Assembly (NCBI GenBank): GCA_002497985.1 | Contig: DAFQ01000001.1 | Coordinates: 8,600-61,721, forward strand | Reading direction: 5' to 3' | DNA length: 53,122 nucleotides | Source: Euryarchaeota archaeon UBA4 | Lineage (GTDB): Archaea > Thermoplasmatota > Poseidoniia > Poseidoniales > Thalassarchaeaceae | Part shown: positions 17,318 to 26,346 of the stretch, piece after piece | Numbering within the stretch: the first letter of the stretch is position 1 | Layout: every line of letters begins with the position of its first letter | Program-made: the position numbers and the translations under genes | Notes under the pieces: generated by a model | Seen by the model: the letters and a program-made list of their open reading frames with translations, nothing else | Databases searched by the model: none | Told to the model about the DNA's origin: nothing

Positions 17318-18664
17318 CTAAAGGATTCCTCGGGCGATTGAAACTGCATTGTCCACGAGTTCCCCCGAAACACCGAGATGACCACTCGGGTCGAACAGAT
17401 CATTCAGCTGTTCTTCGTCAAAGATTGAAGATATGGACTCTGAATTGGAGCACACGTCTTTCAGATGCATGCCCTTGTCCATTGCTTCCATAGACGCGCC
17501 TCGTAGAACTTCGTGAGCTTCGTCTCTGGGCATCCCCGAGTCAACCAGGGCCAGCATCAGCCTCTCTGCCATAACTAGCCCGTTCTGACTCTCGATGTTC
17601 TCCATCATTCTTTCACGGTTAACAGCCAACCTGGAAAGTACTCTGTTGCACTTGTCGAGGATATCGTCCAGTAGGATCATCGAGTGCGATAGGGTGAATC
17701 TTTCAGATGAGGAGTTGGCCAAGTCCCTCTCATGCCACAAAAGAGCATTTTCGTAGGAGGGGATGATCATCGACCTAACTATTCTGGCCAAACCGCAGGC
17801 GTTTTCCGCGGTTATCGGATTCTTCTTGTGTGCCATAGTGGAAGAACCGACCTGCTTCTTGACGTCAAAGGACTCTGCCACTTCCCCAATCTCGCTTCTC
17901 TGTAGATTCCTAACTTCCTGGAGGATCTTCTCAACACTCGTTGCGACATTTGACATCCAACCGACCCACTCGATATATCGGTCCCTACCGACAACCTGTG
18001 TCGTCGCTATGGGAATCCCCAGCCCTAGCTCAGTGAGGATGAGGCTCTGTAATTCGATAGCCCTCTCACCTTGAGCAGCTCCAGTTCCAACAGCACCCAG
18101 GAACTTTCCAGTGGTTGCTCTCGGTGAAAGCTCCTCGAGCCTCTCCATATGCCTCCTAAACTCATCTATCCATACTGCGACCTTGAGTCCGAATGTGATT
18201 GGCACGGCTGCCTGTCCATGAGTCCTTCCGAGCATTATCGTATCACGCTCTCTCTCAGCCATGTCGCACATTGTCGAGATGAGGGATCGAACCATCTCCT
18301 TCTGTAACTCTATGCTATGCTTAATCTGCAATGCGACGGCCGAGTCGACAATATCGTTACTTGTCGCCCCGAGGTGGATGCACCACCCAGCCTCCCCCGC
18401 AACCTCTGCCATTGCCTTCGTAAGCGCCATTATGTCGTGCCGTGTCTCAGCCTCAATCTCGTCTACTCTATCTGCTGTTACTATTCCGGGGTCAGAAATG
18501 TCAGCAATCATATCATAGTGCTCAGGGCTGACTCTCCCCATCTTGCTATGCGCCCAAACTAGGGCCCTCTCAACCTCCAGTTGCCTAGAGTGCCTCCCTT
18601 CTCGAGACCAAATCGACTTCGCTTCATCACGGCCATAACGATAGTCTAGAGGTGATACTGACAT
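17318..18664 (-). CDS. purB: Adenylosuccinate lyase
   Basis: Catalyses two fumarate-releasing steps of purine synthesis (SAICAR to AICAR, adenylosuccinate to AMP). The 448-residue product carries the fumarase/aspartase-superfamily signature GSSTMAHKKNPITAENA near residue 275. An upstream catalytic His region, LGRTHGQAAVPITFG, lies near 145, and SATSND-type residues (GATSNDIVDSA) lie near 100. Length is typical. It is transcribed leftwards and lies 40 nt downstream of dph6 on the same strand, so they may share a transcript. Confidence 0.95.
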   Translation of the reverse strand: MSVSPLDYRYGRDEAKSIWSREGRHSRQLEVERALVWAHSKMGRVSPEHYDMIADISDPGIVTADRVDEIEAETRHDIMALTKAMAEVAGEAGWCIHLGATSNDIVDSAVALQIKHSIELQKEMVRSLISTMCDMAERERDTIMLGRTHGQAAVPITFGLKVAVWIDEFRRHMERLEELSPRATTGKFLGAVGTGAAQGERAIELQSLILTELGLGIPIATTQVVGRDRYIEWVGWMSNVATSVEKILQEVRNLQRSEIGEVAESFDVKKQVGSSTMAHKKNPITAENACGLARIVRSMIIPSYENALLWHERDLANSSSERFTLSHSMILLDDILDKCNRVLSRLAVNRERMMENIESQNGLVMAERLMLALVDSGMPRDEAHEVLRGASMEAMDKGMHLKDVCSNSESISSIFDEEQLNDLFDPSGHLGVSGELVDNAVSIARGIL

Positions 18665-18704
18665 GATTCCCCGTGTCGTTCCGACCCCCGTCCCCTGTTT
18701 GAGT

Positions 18705-19457
18705 CTAGCGCACGGGTGTTAACACCGCGGATTTCACATTCAAGTGCCCTCTGGAACCATTCCACACAGGTTCCATGGTGATTTGTATGTCACGATTCAT
18801 GTGGGGCGCACCTAGTACAAGAGTCTCGAACTCACCACCTTCCCCATCTACATTGAACCTATATCTCTTCGACAGTTCTTCCAGTTCTCCTAAATTGTCC
18901 ATCCCCAACCTCTTGCCTAACCATTCCCTACCTAGTCCCTCTGAGGAGACAGAAGCGATCATCACGTCGAAGCCATGTTCGCAGAGGGAACTCATGTGAC
19001 TGTTTGGGGGATTGTGCCAGAGGGGCGAGAATGAGTGTATGCCAAGACGCTGGCACATCAACTCAATCCGTGTCTTCTGGAAATCCGAACGTAGAGCGCC
19101 AGAGACAATGCCATCTAGTGACAATCCGCCACTATGAATCACTATGGATGACGAGTCCCAACCCTCGGGCCATGAACTTTCCATGGCCTCATCGGGATTA
19201 GACAGGCCCCTGAGTCCATTCTCAAGATCCCCCATTTCCTCATCCATTTCGCCACTAGTGAGTATCGGTAACCAAGGAATTCCTGCAGATGCTGCTTGCA
19301 TCCCAGCAATTGCCACGCCCTGTGTTTGGAACATCATCGAATCTTCACCAGTGACACACATTGTAACAACGGCCTCCACATCCCATCCTCTCATCCGTGC
19401 CCACCAGGTGGCGTATGCCGAATCCTTCCCACCAGATCCGAGAATTGCCACCCTCAT
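18705..19457 (-). CDS. dph6: Diphthine-ammonia ligase (Dph6 family)
   Basis: ATP-dependent last step of diphthamide formation on the EF-2 histidine. The 250-residue protein begins with the N-type ATP pyrophosphatase loop LGSGGKDSAYA, has GVAIAGMQAASAGIP near residue 50, GALRSDFQKTRIE near 120 and the family ending GEGGEFETLVLGAP near 207. The frame extends to 19517, but the ATG at 19457 places the loop at residue 7 as in relatives. The substrate, EF-2, is encoded in this same window (28896-31103). Confidence 0.9.
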   Translation of the reverse strand: MRVAILGSGGKDSAYATWWARMRGWDVEAVVTMCVTGEDSMMFQTQGVAIAGMQAASAGIPWLPILTSGEMDEEMGDLENGLRGLSNPDEAMESSWPEGWDSSSIVIHSGGLSLDGIVSGALRSDFQKTRIELMCQRLGIHSFSPLWHNPPNSHMSSLCEHGFDVMIASVSSEGLGREWLGKRLGMDNLGELEELSKRYRFNVDGEGGEFETLVLGAPHMNRDIQITMEPVWNGSRGHLNVKSAVLTPVR

Positions 19458-19556
19458 GGCCCCGCCTACTGGCAGAAGCGCTTGAATGCCTCTATTGTCG
19501 AGCCTGCAAACAACCAACCTTGATAAGAGGCCGATGAGGCATGGGGTTCGATAACG

Positions 19557-20270
19557 ATGCAGCCAAGCGGACGTGGATACGACTCTTCAGTAGGAACTTT
19601 CTCACCAGACGGACGTCTTCATCAGGTTGAGTATGCTAGAGAGTCAGTAAAGAGAGGGTCTACAACAGTAGGCCTGAAATTCCGTGATGGAGTCATACTT
19701 ATTGTGGCTAAGAGAATACCAAGCAGGCTAGTAATACCCGACTCCATAGAAAAGATGTATCAGATAGACGACCACATTGGAATTACCACATCTGGGCTGG
19801 TCGCGGATGCCAGGCAACTCGTTGACAGAGCCAGGGTACAGTGCCAGATCAACAGGATGACATACGGCGCGCAAATTGACGTCACATCCCTGGTGAAGAA
19901 GATGTGCGACTACAAACAGTCATTCACCCAATACGGGGGAGCTAGACCGTTCGGAACCGCCTTGCTGATAGCAGGAGTCGATTCCGACGGCTCGCATCTA
20001 TTCGAAACCGACCCTTCCGGTGCGTACGGCTCATACCAGGCGGGCGCAATAGGAAGCGGACGCAGCGAAGTAATAGCGTACTTCGAGGAAAAGTGGAAGC
20101 CGGGCCTGACCTCGAATGCCGCAATAAAAATAGGCCTCGAGGCATTGTCTGATACACTCGAAGACGGGCTCACCGGTGAGTCGGTTGAGATTTGCGTGAT
20201 CGACGAGAACGGTTACAACGAACTCTCCTCAGAGGATACCGAGAAGCATTTGGCCAAGTTGAAGGCCTAA
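19557..20270 (+). CDS. psmA: Proteasome subunit alpha
   Basis: Forms the outer rings of the 20S proteasome that gate substrate entry. The 237-residue product has the alpha-type N-terminus YDSSVGTFSPDGRLHQVEYA near residue 8 and lacks the catalytic N-terminal Thr of beta subunits, as expected. A TTGATAAG element at 19520-19527 is about 33 nt before the ATG. It is the first gene of the conserved archaeal exosome-proteasome superoperon, which here continues for at least nine genes. Confidence 0.97.
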   Translation: MQPSGRGYDSSVGTFSPDGRLHQVEYARESVKRGSTTVGLKFRDGVILIVAKRIPSRLVIPDSIEKMYQIDDHIGITTSGLVADARQLVDRARVQCQINRMTYGAQIDVTSLVKKMCDYKQSFTQYGGARPFGTALLIAGVDSDGSHLFETDPSGAYGSYQAGAIGSGRSEVIAYFEEKWKPGLTSNAAIKIGLEALSDTLEDGLTGESVEICVIDENGYNELSSEDTEKHLAKLKA

Positions 20271-20320
20271 TAGTGGTAAGCACTATCCCCGCCCACGCAC
20301 TCGCACCTACCGAGAGCTCC

Positions 20321-21010
20321 ATGGTCAGCTTAGATGATGCAGTCATAGCACGCCTAGAAAAGGGCGGTAGCAGATATGAGATTCTAGTGGATCCCGAACT
20401 TGTTGACGAATGGAAAAATGACCCGTCATCAGTAGATATGGATGACCTTCTCGCAATAGGCGAGGTTTGGACAGACTCCAAGAACGGAGAAAGGCCGACA
20501 TCGGATGCCCTGGAGAATGTTTTCGGCTCCAATGACCTCGAGCAATGTGTAATCAAGATACTCAGGGAAGGCAGCATACAACTCACTACCGCCCAAAGGA
20601 AGAAAATGGTCTCAGAGAAAAGGCTTCAGATCATAAGTGAGATAGCCAGTACTGCCACCGATCCCAAGACAAAAATGCCACATCCCAGAACTAGAATTGA
20701 AAATGCCCTGGACGAGGCAAGGTTCGCTGTTGACCCATTCAAGTCTATTGAAAGTCAGGTAAACGATGCGATAAACGTCCTGAAGCCGCTCATCCCCCTG
20801 CAATTTATCACAGTGAGACTCGCATTCAAGATTCCAGGAAGCTCGTACGGCTCAGTTAACCAGATGCTCAGAGACTCAGTAATGAGGGAAGAATGGCTCT
20901 CTGACGGCACTTGGGCCTGCGTCATCGAGGTTCCAGGTGGAATGAAAAACGAGATAATTAGCAGGGTCGCAAGTAGGGCTTCAGAGGCAGAAGTTAGAGA
21001 ACTCGACTGA
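20321..21010 (+). CDS. Ribosome maturation protein SBDS
   Basis: Archaeal orthologue of the Shwachman-Bodian-Diamond protein, which with an EF-2-like GTPase frees nascent large subunits of eIF6. About 229 residues in three domains: FYSH (about 1-85), helical middle (90-160, with KMPHPRTRIENA near 128) and a C-terminal ferredoxin-like domain. The frame extends upstream, but the family N-terminus MVSLDDAVIARLEKGG begins exactly at the ATG 20321, leaving a 50-nt gap after psmA. Confidence 0.95.
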   Translation: MVSLDDAVIARLEKGGSRYEILVDPELVDEWKNDPSSVDMDDLLAIGEVWTDSKNGERPTSDALENVFGSNDLEQCVIKILREGSIQLTTAQRKKMVSEKRLQIISEIASTATDPKTKMPHPRTRIENALDEARFAVDPFKSIESQVNDAINVLKPLIPLQFITVRLAFKIPGSSYGSVNQMLRDSVMREEWLSDGTWACVIEVPGGMKNEIISRVASRASEAEVRELD

Positions 21011-21074
21011 TTATCCACCGTAGGTGGTAGCATCAACGGTTATGAAGGGCTGGCCGGTCGCGCGGCTCGATACT

Positions 21075-21743
21075 ATGAGTAGAGAGAGCAGCGCGGACGG
21101 ACCGCGAGACTCACGACGAGCCCTCGTCGTCGTGCCCGGGGAAGACCTCGGTGTATCAGAGGGGTATGAGGCGGGACACGGGGTCCTAGTGGTCGACGGC
21201 CGCCTCAAATCAACGAAACAAGGACGAATGAACACGAAGGGTAGCACTGTTTCAGTGGAACCACTTCACACAACATACATGCCTAGGCCGGGAGACCTAG
21301 TCATTGGGCACATAGAAGGCTGTACGAACAACATATGGTTCGTCGACATCGGTGCCCCTTTCAACTCCATTTTGCCCATGAGCCTAGGGCCGGCAAAGGT
21401 CGAGTTCGGAGGAACCAGAAAGATTCTGGACATCGGAGACTCAATTCTTTGCAGGGTACAAGAAGTCGAAGAGACTCACCAGAGCGTTGTCACAATGAAA
21501 GGACTGGGTCTCAGGAAGATTAAATCGGGCGCCCTAGATGACGTGGATCCGCACTTGCTGGGAAGACTAATCGGCAAGGGCGGAAACTTCCTCAGGGATC
21601 TGAAACTTGAATCAGAGTGCAGGATTGTGGTCGCCGAGAATGGGCGACTATGGATAGATGGCGACCTCGATGGAATATTCAAGGTCAGAAATTGCCTGAA
21701 GGAGATATCTCTTGAGGCAAGACAAGTTGGAGGTGTTAATTGA
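21075..21743 (+). CDS. rrp4: Exosome RNA-binding subunit Rrp4
   Basis: RNA-binding cap subunit of the archaeal exosome, which guides RNA to the Rrp41 active sites. About 222 residues: an N-terminal domain with VVVPGEDLG near residue 17, an S1 domain (GDLVIGHIEGC near 75), and a KH domain with GRLIGKGGNFL near 163. The start is uncertain: GTG 21024, ATG 21042 and ATG 21075 are all in frame and none has a clear ribosome site; 21075 best fits the usual N-terminal length. The stop overlaps the rrp41 ATG (TGATG). Confidence 0.93.
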   Translation: MSRESSADGPRDSRRALVVVPGEDLGVSEGYEAGHGVLVVDGRLKSTKQGRMNTKGSTVSVEPLHTTYMPRPGDLVIGHIEGCTNNIWFVDIGAPFNSILPMSLGPAKVEFGGTRKILDIGDSILCRVQEVEETHQSVVTMKGLGLRKIKSGALDDVDPHLLGRLIGKGGNFLRDLKLESECRIVVAENGRLWIDGDLDGIFKVRNCLKEISLEARQVGGVN

Positions 21744-22459
21744 TGGGTGGATATGGAGACGTACAGATGATTGATGAAAATGGCCTGAGAATGGATGGCC
21801 GCAAACCAGGGGACGTACGACCAATAACAATCGAAACAGGAGTTGTACCAGTAGCGGACGGCTCTTGCAGGATGACATGGGGTACCAATGAAGCAATAGT
21901 TGCTGTTTACGGCCCCATGGAGGCACACCCCAGGAAGATCCAGAGGCAGGATAGGGCTGTGTTGGATGTAACATACAACATGGCGCCCTTCTCCACTACT
22001 GACAGAATTAGGCCAGGCTTCAATCGACGCAGCAGGGAGATCAGCAAGGTCACGGCAGACGCCCTAGAGAGCGTAGTCCTGCTGGAGCTCTACCCACGTT
22101 CAAAAATTAGAATCAGCATTGAAATTACCTCAGCTGAGGCCGGCACAAGGTGCGTTGGGCTCACAGCAGCATCTGTGGCACTGGCAGATGCCGGTATCCC
22201 AATGACCGATCTTGTCGTGAGCGTCGCTAGTGGGAAAATCAACGATGTTGTTGTCTGCGACCTGAATAAAGAGGAGGACAACTACGGCGAGGCAGACCTG
22301 CCAATGGGGGTACTTCCAAACAGTGGCGAGCTAGTATTCCTACAGATGGATGGCGACCTGTCTCCTGACGAGTTCAAGCAGGCATGGGACTACAACATAG
22401 ACGCTGCCATGGAGGTTCACAAATTGATGGTCGATGCACTGAAGGGAGGTGAGAACTGA
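21743..22459 (+). CDS. rrp41: Exosome catalytic subunit Rrp41
   Basis: RNase PH-fold subunit that, with Rrp42, forms the hexameric ring with phosphorolytic 3'-5' RNase activity. About 238 residues, beginning GGYGDVQMIDENGLRMDGR. The phosphate/RNA-binding arginine region is FNRRSREISK near 91, and TSAEAGTRCVGLTAASVAL lies near 130. The ATG shares its A with the rrp4 stop (TGATG) and follows GGAGGTG at 7 nt, the typical internal ribosome site of this operon. Confidence 0.95.
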   Translation: MGGYGDVQMIDENGLRMDGRKPGDVRPITIETGVVPVADGSCRMTWGTNEAIVAVYGPMEAHPRKIQRQDRAVLDVTYNMAPFSTTDRIRPGFNRRSREISKVTADALESVVLLELYPRSKIRISIEITSAEAGTRCVGLTAASVALADAGIPMTDLVVSVASGKINDVVVCDLNKEEDNYGEADLPMGVLPNSGELVFLQMDGDLSPDEFKQAWDYNIDAAMEVHKLMVDALKGGEN

Positions 22460-23235
22460 TGGCAGCTCCACTAGTTCCTAAGCTTCTCAGGGCACACCTC
22501 TCCGATTTAGCATCGAACGATGCAAGATTGGATGATAGAGGCCAGTGGGACGGCAGAGAGACCAAGTTAGAGATCGGCGTCCTCCCACGCGCAGAGGGCT
22601 CTGCCAGAGTCACCATGGGAAACACAATCGTTCTCGCTGGAGTCAAGTTCCAGATCATGACCCCCTACCCGGACCGCCCCAATCAGGGCGGCCTGATGTG
22701 TTCATGCGAGGTCAGGTCAATCGCCGGAAGGCATTGGGAGAATGGACCTCCAAGCCCACAATCAATCGAGCTCGGAAGAGTTGTCGACCGCGGAATCCGT
22801 GAGTCGGGATGCATAGATGTGGATGATCTATGCATCATCCCGGGCGAAAAGGCATGGCAGGTCATACTGGACTTACACGCAATATCGGATGACGGCAATC
22901 TGTTCGATGCTTTCGCATTGGCAGGGATCGCCGCTCTAAGAAACGCAACAATTCCGGCTGAGAGGTTCGAGATTGGAGAAGACACGCCCCTAAAGGTGTC
23001 CAAGACCCCAATTATGTGCTCATATCACAAGGTAGGGGGAAGGTTCGTTTACGACGCATCTTATCGCGAGGAACTAGGTGGGGACGAGAGGATCCACATC
23101 ACACTGGGTGATGACGATCACGTCCACTCCCTCCAGAAGGGTCTAAAGGGAATCTTCACGGCAGATGAGTTCGCAGAGATAATGGAACACGCTAAGTCAA
23201 GGTGTTCAGAACTTCGAGACATGGTCAACGGATAG
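22459..23235 (+). CDS. rrp42: Exosome subunit Rrp42
   Basis: Non-catalytic RNase PH-fold partner of Rrp41. The 258-residue product has DDRGQWDGRETKLEIGVLP near residue 25, GNTIVLAGVKFQIMTPYPD near 54, and SGCIDVDDLCIIPGEKAW near 115, all family features. It overlaps rrp41 at TGATG and has a GAGGTG site 7 nt upstream, so both ring subunits are translationally linked. Confidence 0.95.
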   Translation: MAAPLVPKLLRAHLSDLASNDARLDDRGQWDGRETKLEIGVLPRAEGSARVTMGNTIVLAGVKFQIMTPYPDRPNQGGLMCSCEVRSIAGRHWENGPPSPQSIELGRVVDRGIRESGCIDVDDLCIIPGEKAWQVILDLHAISDDGNLFDAFALAGIAALRNATIPAERFEIGEDTPLKVSKTPIMCSYHKVGGRFVYDASYREELGGDERIHITLGDDDHVHSLQKGLKGIFTADEFAEIMEHAKSRCSELRDMVNG

Positions 23236-23245
23236 GTGGTCAATT

Positions 23246-23614
23246 ATGGCAAAGAGAACACAAAAAACAGGACTCACCGCACGCTATGGCCCCAGATATG
23301 GTGTCAGCGTCAGGAGGAGAGCTGGTTCAGCGCTCAAGAAGAAGTCCAGGGAGTACACATGCCCGTCGTGCCAATACCCCAAGGTAAGGAGAAAGGTCGC
23401 AGGTATCTGGGAATGCAAGAAGTGCGGCCACACATTCACCGGCGGTGTTTGGGAACCATTCACCAGGGCTTCGGAAGCAAACAATAGGGTAATTCGCAGG
23501 TCAATGGAAGGGGCAACGGCCACAGACATGACTGTAATCGCTCAGCAGGCAGCTATCGATTATGAGCGCAAGATGGCGGAGGCCGAGCGTAATGACGACT
23601 CAGAGGAAGAGTAA
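23246..23614 (+). CDS. rpl37ae: Ribosomal protein eL43 (L37Ae)
   Basis: Large-subunit zinc-ribbon protein. The 122-residue product starts MAKRTQKTGLTARYGPRYG and has the CxxC...CxxC ribbon (CPSC near 39, CKKC near 57). The tail after about residue 90 is an acidic, Ala/Glu-rich extension, longer than in most homologues, and its 3' coding end overlaps the start of pcc1. GGTGG lies 6 nt before the ATG. Confidence 0.95.
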   Translation: MAKRTQKTGLTARYGPRYGVSVRRRAGSALKKKSREYTCPSCQYPKVRRKVAGIWECKKCGHTFTGGVWEPFTRASEANNRVIRRSMEGATATDMTVIAQQAAIDYERKMAEAERNDDSEEE

Positions 23615-23828
23615 CAGAGCATCAATCCTCTTTCGTGCAACCCACCAAGACGCAGAGTCGATTTGTGCGGGCATGGTCACCGAATCAGAATTCAATTTGA
23701 CCGGCAATAGGATAGAATTTTCCATATCCTCTGGAAATATCTCCGATATTCGAGCTAGATGGAATTCTCTTATGAGGGGCATTATAGCTTCAGAGCAAGC
23801 ATTGAAGGCAATTAGGGACTCAAGGTGA
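23592..23828 (+). CDS. pcc1: KEOPS complex subunit Pcc1
   Basis: Small dimerising subunit of KEOPS, the complex that makes t6A37 in tRNAs. About 78 residues. The family pattern is visible in its end (ISSGNISDIRARWNSLMRG then ASEQALKAI). The ATG at 23592 lies inside the end of the eL43 gene (23-nt overlap), with GGAGG upstream. Position between eL43 and prefoldin beta is the conserved archaeal order, which strengthens the call for such a short protein. Confidence 0.85.
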   Translation: MTTQRKSNRASILFRATHQDAESICAGMVTESEFNLTGNRIEFSISSGNISDIRARWNSLMRGIIASEQALKAIRDSR

Positions 23829-23832
23829 GGAT

Positions 23833-24156
23833 ATGCAAAGTAGCCAAGACGCCGGGGAGTCACTGAAATTAGTCGCCCAAGAACTACAGGCGGTTATGTC
23901 ACAGATCCAGACAGTCAACTCTCAGATTAGCGAGCTTACAATGACATTGGACGCCCTATCGACACAGGATCCCGACAAGCCAGTATACAGGGCGGTTGGA
24001 AGCCTCCTCCTAGAGGTCGCAGATAGGAATTCTCTGAATTCAGACATCGAGGCTTCGAAGAACTCATTCCAAACCCACCTTGAAAGGCTCTCTGAGAGAG
24101 AATCGGAACTTAGGGAGAGCTATGAGGAATTGGTCAAGTCATTCGAGTCGCAATGA
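23833..24156 (+). CDS. pfdB: Prefoldin subunit beta
   Basis: Chaperone subunit that binds unfolded chains and passes them to the thermosome. The 107-residue product has the two-helix coiled-coil plan. A central hairpin motif, LDALSTQDPDKPVYRAVGSLL, lies near 41-61 and is close to the family's PVYK-G-LL motif. AGGTGA precedes the ATG by 4-5 nt. It is the last recognised member of the superoperon. Confidence 0.93.
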   Translation: MQSSQDAGESLKLVAQELQAVMSQIQTVNSQISELTMTLDALSTQDPDKPVYRAVGSLLLEVADRNSLNSDIEASKNSFQTHLERLSERESELRESYEELVKSFESQ

Positions 24157-24165
24157 GGTGGGAAG

Positions 24166-24987
24166 ATTCCTTCTGAGAGTGACACCCTGAATCAGAGCCT
24201 TTCCAGGCTTCTAGAATTGATATCAGAGGGAGAAACCCTCGAAGCAATCAGTTTTTCCAATGACATACTTGATAGGTCTAGGAGCACCGAAGAGAGGGAC
24301 CATCTGATTGAAGCAAGGGTGAGGATGGAGAGAGCTCTGTTGGGCGCAATAGGGGAAGACAATGTCGGCACGGAATTGAGATGGTGCGTAGACAGACTAA
24401 ACGCGATATGCCCTGGCTCTCCACTACACGGTCTCGCCCTACTAAACCTAGCATTGTGGCATTCAAATAAGGGGGAATTAATGATGGCCATGGCAGTTCA
24501 CTCAGACATCTCTGCGAATTCGGGACACCCTGGTGACATCAGGGCCCTTTCCAGATTAGAGGTTGCGAGGATATTGGTTGGAATGGGCGACCTTGATCCG
24601 GCCATGAGACACCTTTGGTCGGCAAGAAACGGATTCATTGATTCTGAAATGTCCACCGAGGCACTAGTCGCATCACTAGAATGGCTGGATATAGCGCTCG
24701 ACGAGGTCTCTGCAAACTCCCCCACCATGGATGCGAGGATCGAAGAAGCATCTCCAAGGGAAGGGCCAGGAAATACATGGATACCCGCCAATCCAGATGA
24801 CATTACAAACGTCGTCGATTACCTTCTCCCGATTCTAACTACCGATATGTCTGGGCACAGCAGGAGTGACTTAGGACTCATTATCGACGCATCAGAAATT
24901 ATCGGAAGAGTTGATTGGACATCTGGGATGTCTGACAGGATTTCAGAGATTCAAGACCCGAGGGTTTCCGAGGCGCTCCAGTCGTGA
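24166..24987 (+). CDS. TPR/helical-repeat-like protein of unknown function, probable ATT start
   Basis: I do not recognise the family. About 273 residues, almost all helical, with Leu/Ala-rich 30-40-residue units (for example ALLNLALWHSNKGELMMAM and RLEVARILVGMGDLDPAMRHL) suggestive of TPR-like repeats. The frame opens directly after the prefoldin stop. No ATG or GTG occurs before its conserved-looking start. Candidates are ATT 24166 (preceded by GAGGTG at 5-nt spacing), CTG 24187 and TTG 24217. The ribosome site fits only the ATT. Last gene of the superoperon; its end overlaps the convergent Nudix gene by 37 nt. Confidence 0.6.
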   Translation: MPSESDTLNQSLSRLLELISEGETLEAISFSNDILDRSRSTEERDHLIEARVRMERALLGAIGEDNVGTELRWCVDRLNAICPGSPLHGLALLNLALWHSNKGELMMAMAVHSDISANSGHPGDIRALSRLEVARILVGMGDLDPAMRHLWSARNGFIDSEMSTEALVASLEWLDIALDEVSANSPTMDARIEEASPREGPGNTWIPANPDDITNVVDYLLPILTTDMSGHSRSDLGLIIDASEIIGRVDWTSGMSDRISEIQDPRVSEALQS

Positions 24988-25355
24988 CTCCTGACTTTCT
25001 CAACTTCTGATGCATCCCAAGCAAGGTTCCCTGGGACTTCTATACACCACCCCACCTCGGCGATCTTGGGGTCATTGGATATCCATGGCTCAGGAACAGG
25101 CTCTTCGTCGACCTCTACCCACACTACTACGCCGCCCTCAACCAGGCACTCGTCATACGCCTTAGCAGTGCCTAGAAGGCCCGCTTCTTCGAAAAGCTCC
25201 CTGAGGGCCGTAACATCCCAGTCTTCGTCTTCTTCGGCAGAGCCGCCAGGAAACTCCCACCCCCTGTCCTCATGGAGCACCATTAACCAAGGATTGCCAA
25301 TTTCGGCCCCCTTGCTAGAAGTGACCCAAGAAATCACGAATCTTTCGCTAGTCAT
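24951..25355 (-). CDS. Nudix hydrolase
   Basis: Hydrolyses a nucleoside diphosphate linked to another group; substrate unknown. About 134 residues. The Nudix box G-x5-E-x7-R-E-x-x-E-E-x-G is complete, running from GGSAEED through LRELFEEAG near residue 38-60. The ATG at 25355 overlaps the end of the upstream TPR gene by 8 nt and follows GGGAG, so translation is coupled. Dinucleotide polyphosphate or 8-oxo-dGTP-type activity cannot be told from sequence alone. Confidence 0.85.
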   Translation of the reverse strand: MTSERFVISWVTSSKGAEIGNPWLMVLHEDRGWEFPGGSAEEDEDWDVTALRELFEEAGLLGTAKAYDECLVEGGVVVWVEVDEEPVPEPWISNDPKIAEVGWCIEVPGNLAWDASEVEKVRSHDWSASETLGS

Positions 25356-26346
25356 CCATCTCCCCTCTAATTTCTTCAGTGATTTCGATAGCTCCGGGCG
25401 TCCCTTCAGCTGCCAGACGCCTCGCAACAAAGAATGCTTCTGAGAAATTTCCCGAGGACATCAAGCCCCTTACTTCTGCTAGTGGGTCCATGTCAGCATC
25501 CTCATTGGGTTTTGGAAAGTCAATCTTCTCTGCCTCGGGTGTTGCCATATCTTCCATCTTTCTGAGGAAATCAAGTCTTTCATTTACTGCCGGGACCTTC
25601 CATGGAATACCTTCACTACCATCCAAGAGCGCCTCCATCCTCATTTTGAACTGATCACGTACATCCATTCTCGGGAACTGCGACTGCGCTTGGTCGTAGC
25701 ATATCCACGCATCGCTGTATTCGCCTCTCCTTTCATGCATCCTGCCTAATTCCGACCAAGCCTCGAAATTGGTCGGCCTCTGCGCGAGAATCAATCTGGC
25801 GAGTGATAAATATCCATCTTCATCACCGCTATCCCTGATTCTCTCTATTCTCCTGGAGAACAATACATTGGCACGCCTGTCCCTCAAATCCAGACCCGCT
25901 ACCCTTACCATGAAGTTGGAGATATCCTCATCGGAGATCGATATGGTTTCCCACCATTCGTCTGGGTCCAAAGGATCAGCAGCAAGGGTCCCCTCCAGAA
26001 TTATGCTGCCAGACTCCAGCATATTCACGTTATCTAGTTGATTTAGAAGTTCAGGGTCACGACCAAGAACGGTAAAAATATCATCAAGAACTGCTCGGAT
26101 TCCATTTTCATCTCCTGAAACAATCTTCACCTCTAGCAAAACCCTCCAGTTATCGGGGTGAGTGAAATCATGAAGGACGGACTGCCTGGCATTCTGCTCT
26201 GCCCAACCAAGGTTGGTGGCATCGGAATCTGTGCCGTTTACAATTTTCAGATATTTCTTGGCTTGACTTCTATGCCTGTTGCCAAGACTCCTCCTAGGGT
26301 GCTGTAACCTGTCGTCGATAGAATCTTCTGACATTGAATACCTCAC
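25348..26346 (-). CDS. Tetratricopeptide-like repeat protein
   Basis: A 332-residue, mostly helical protein. Residues about 185-225 contain a good TPR-like pair (LARLILAQRPTNFEAWSEL then GRMHERRGEYSDAWICYDQA). There is no signal peptide or membrane segment, so it is probably a cytosolic scaffold. ATG at 26346 overlaps the ubiD stop in an ATGA; a second ATG at 26334 is possible. It lies between ubiD and the Nudix gene in one minus-strand operon. Confidence 0.7.
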   Translation of the reverse strand: MRYSMSEDSIDDRLQHPRRSLGNRHRSQAKKYLKIVNGTDSDATNLGWAEQNARQSVLHDFTHPDNWRVLLEVKIVSGDENGIRAVLDDIFTVLGRDPELLNQLDNVNMLESGSIILEGTLAADPLDPDEWWETISISDEDISNFMVRVAGLDLRDRRANVLFSRRIERIRDSGDEDGYLSLARLILAQRPTNFEAWSELGRMHERRGEYSDAWICYDQAQSQFPRMDVRDQFKMRMEALLDGSEGIPWKVPAVNERLDFLRKMEDMATPEAEKIDFPKPNEDADMDPLAEVRGLMSSGNFSEAFFVARRLAAEGTPGAIEITEEIRGEMDD

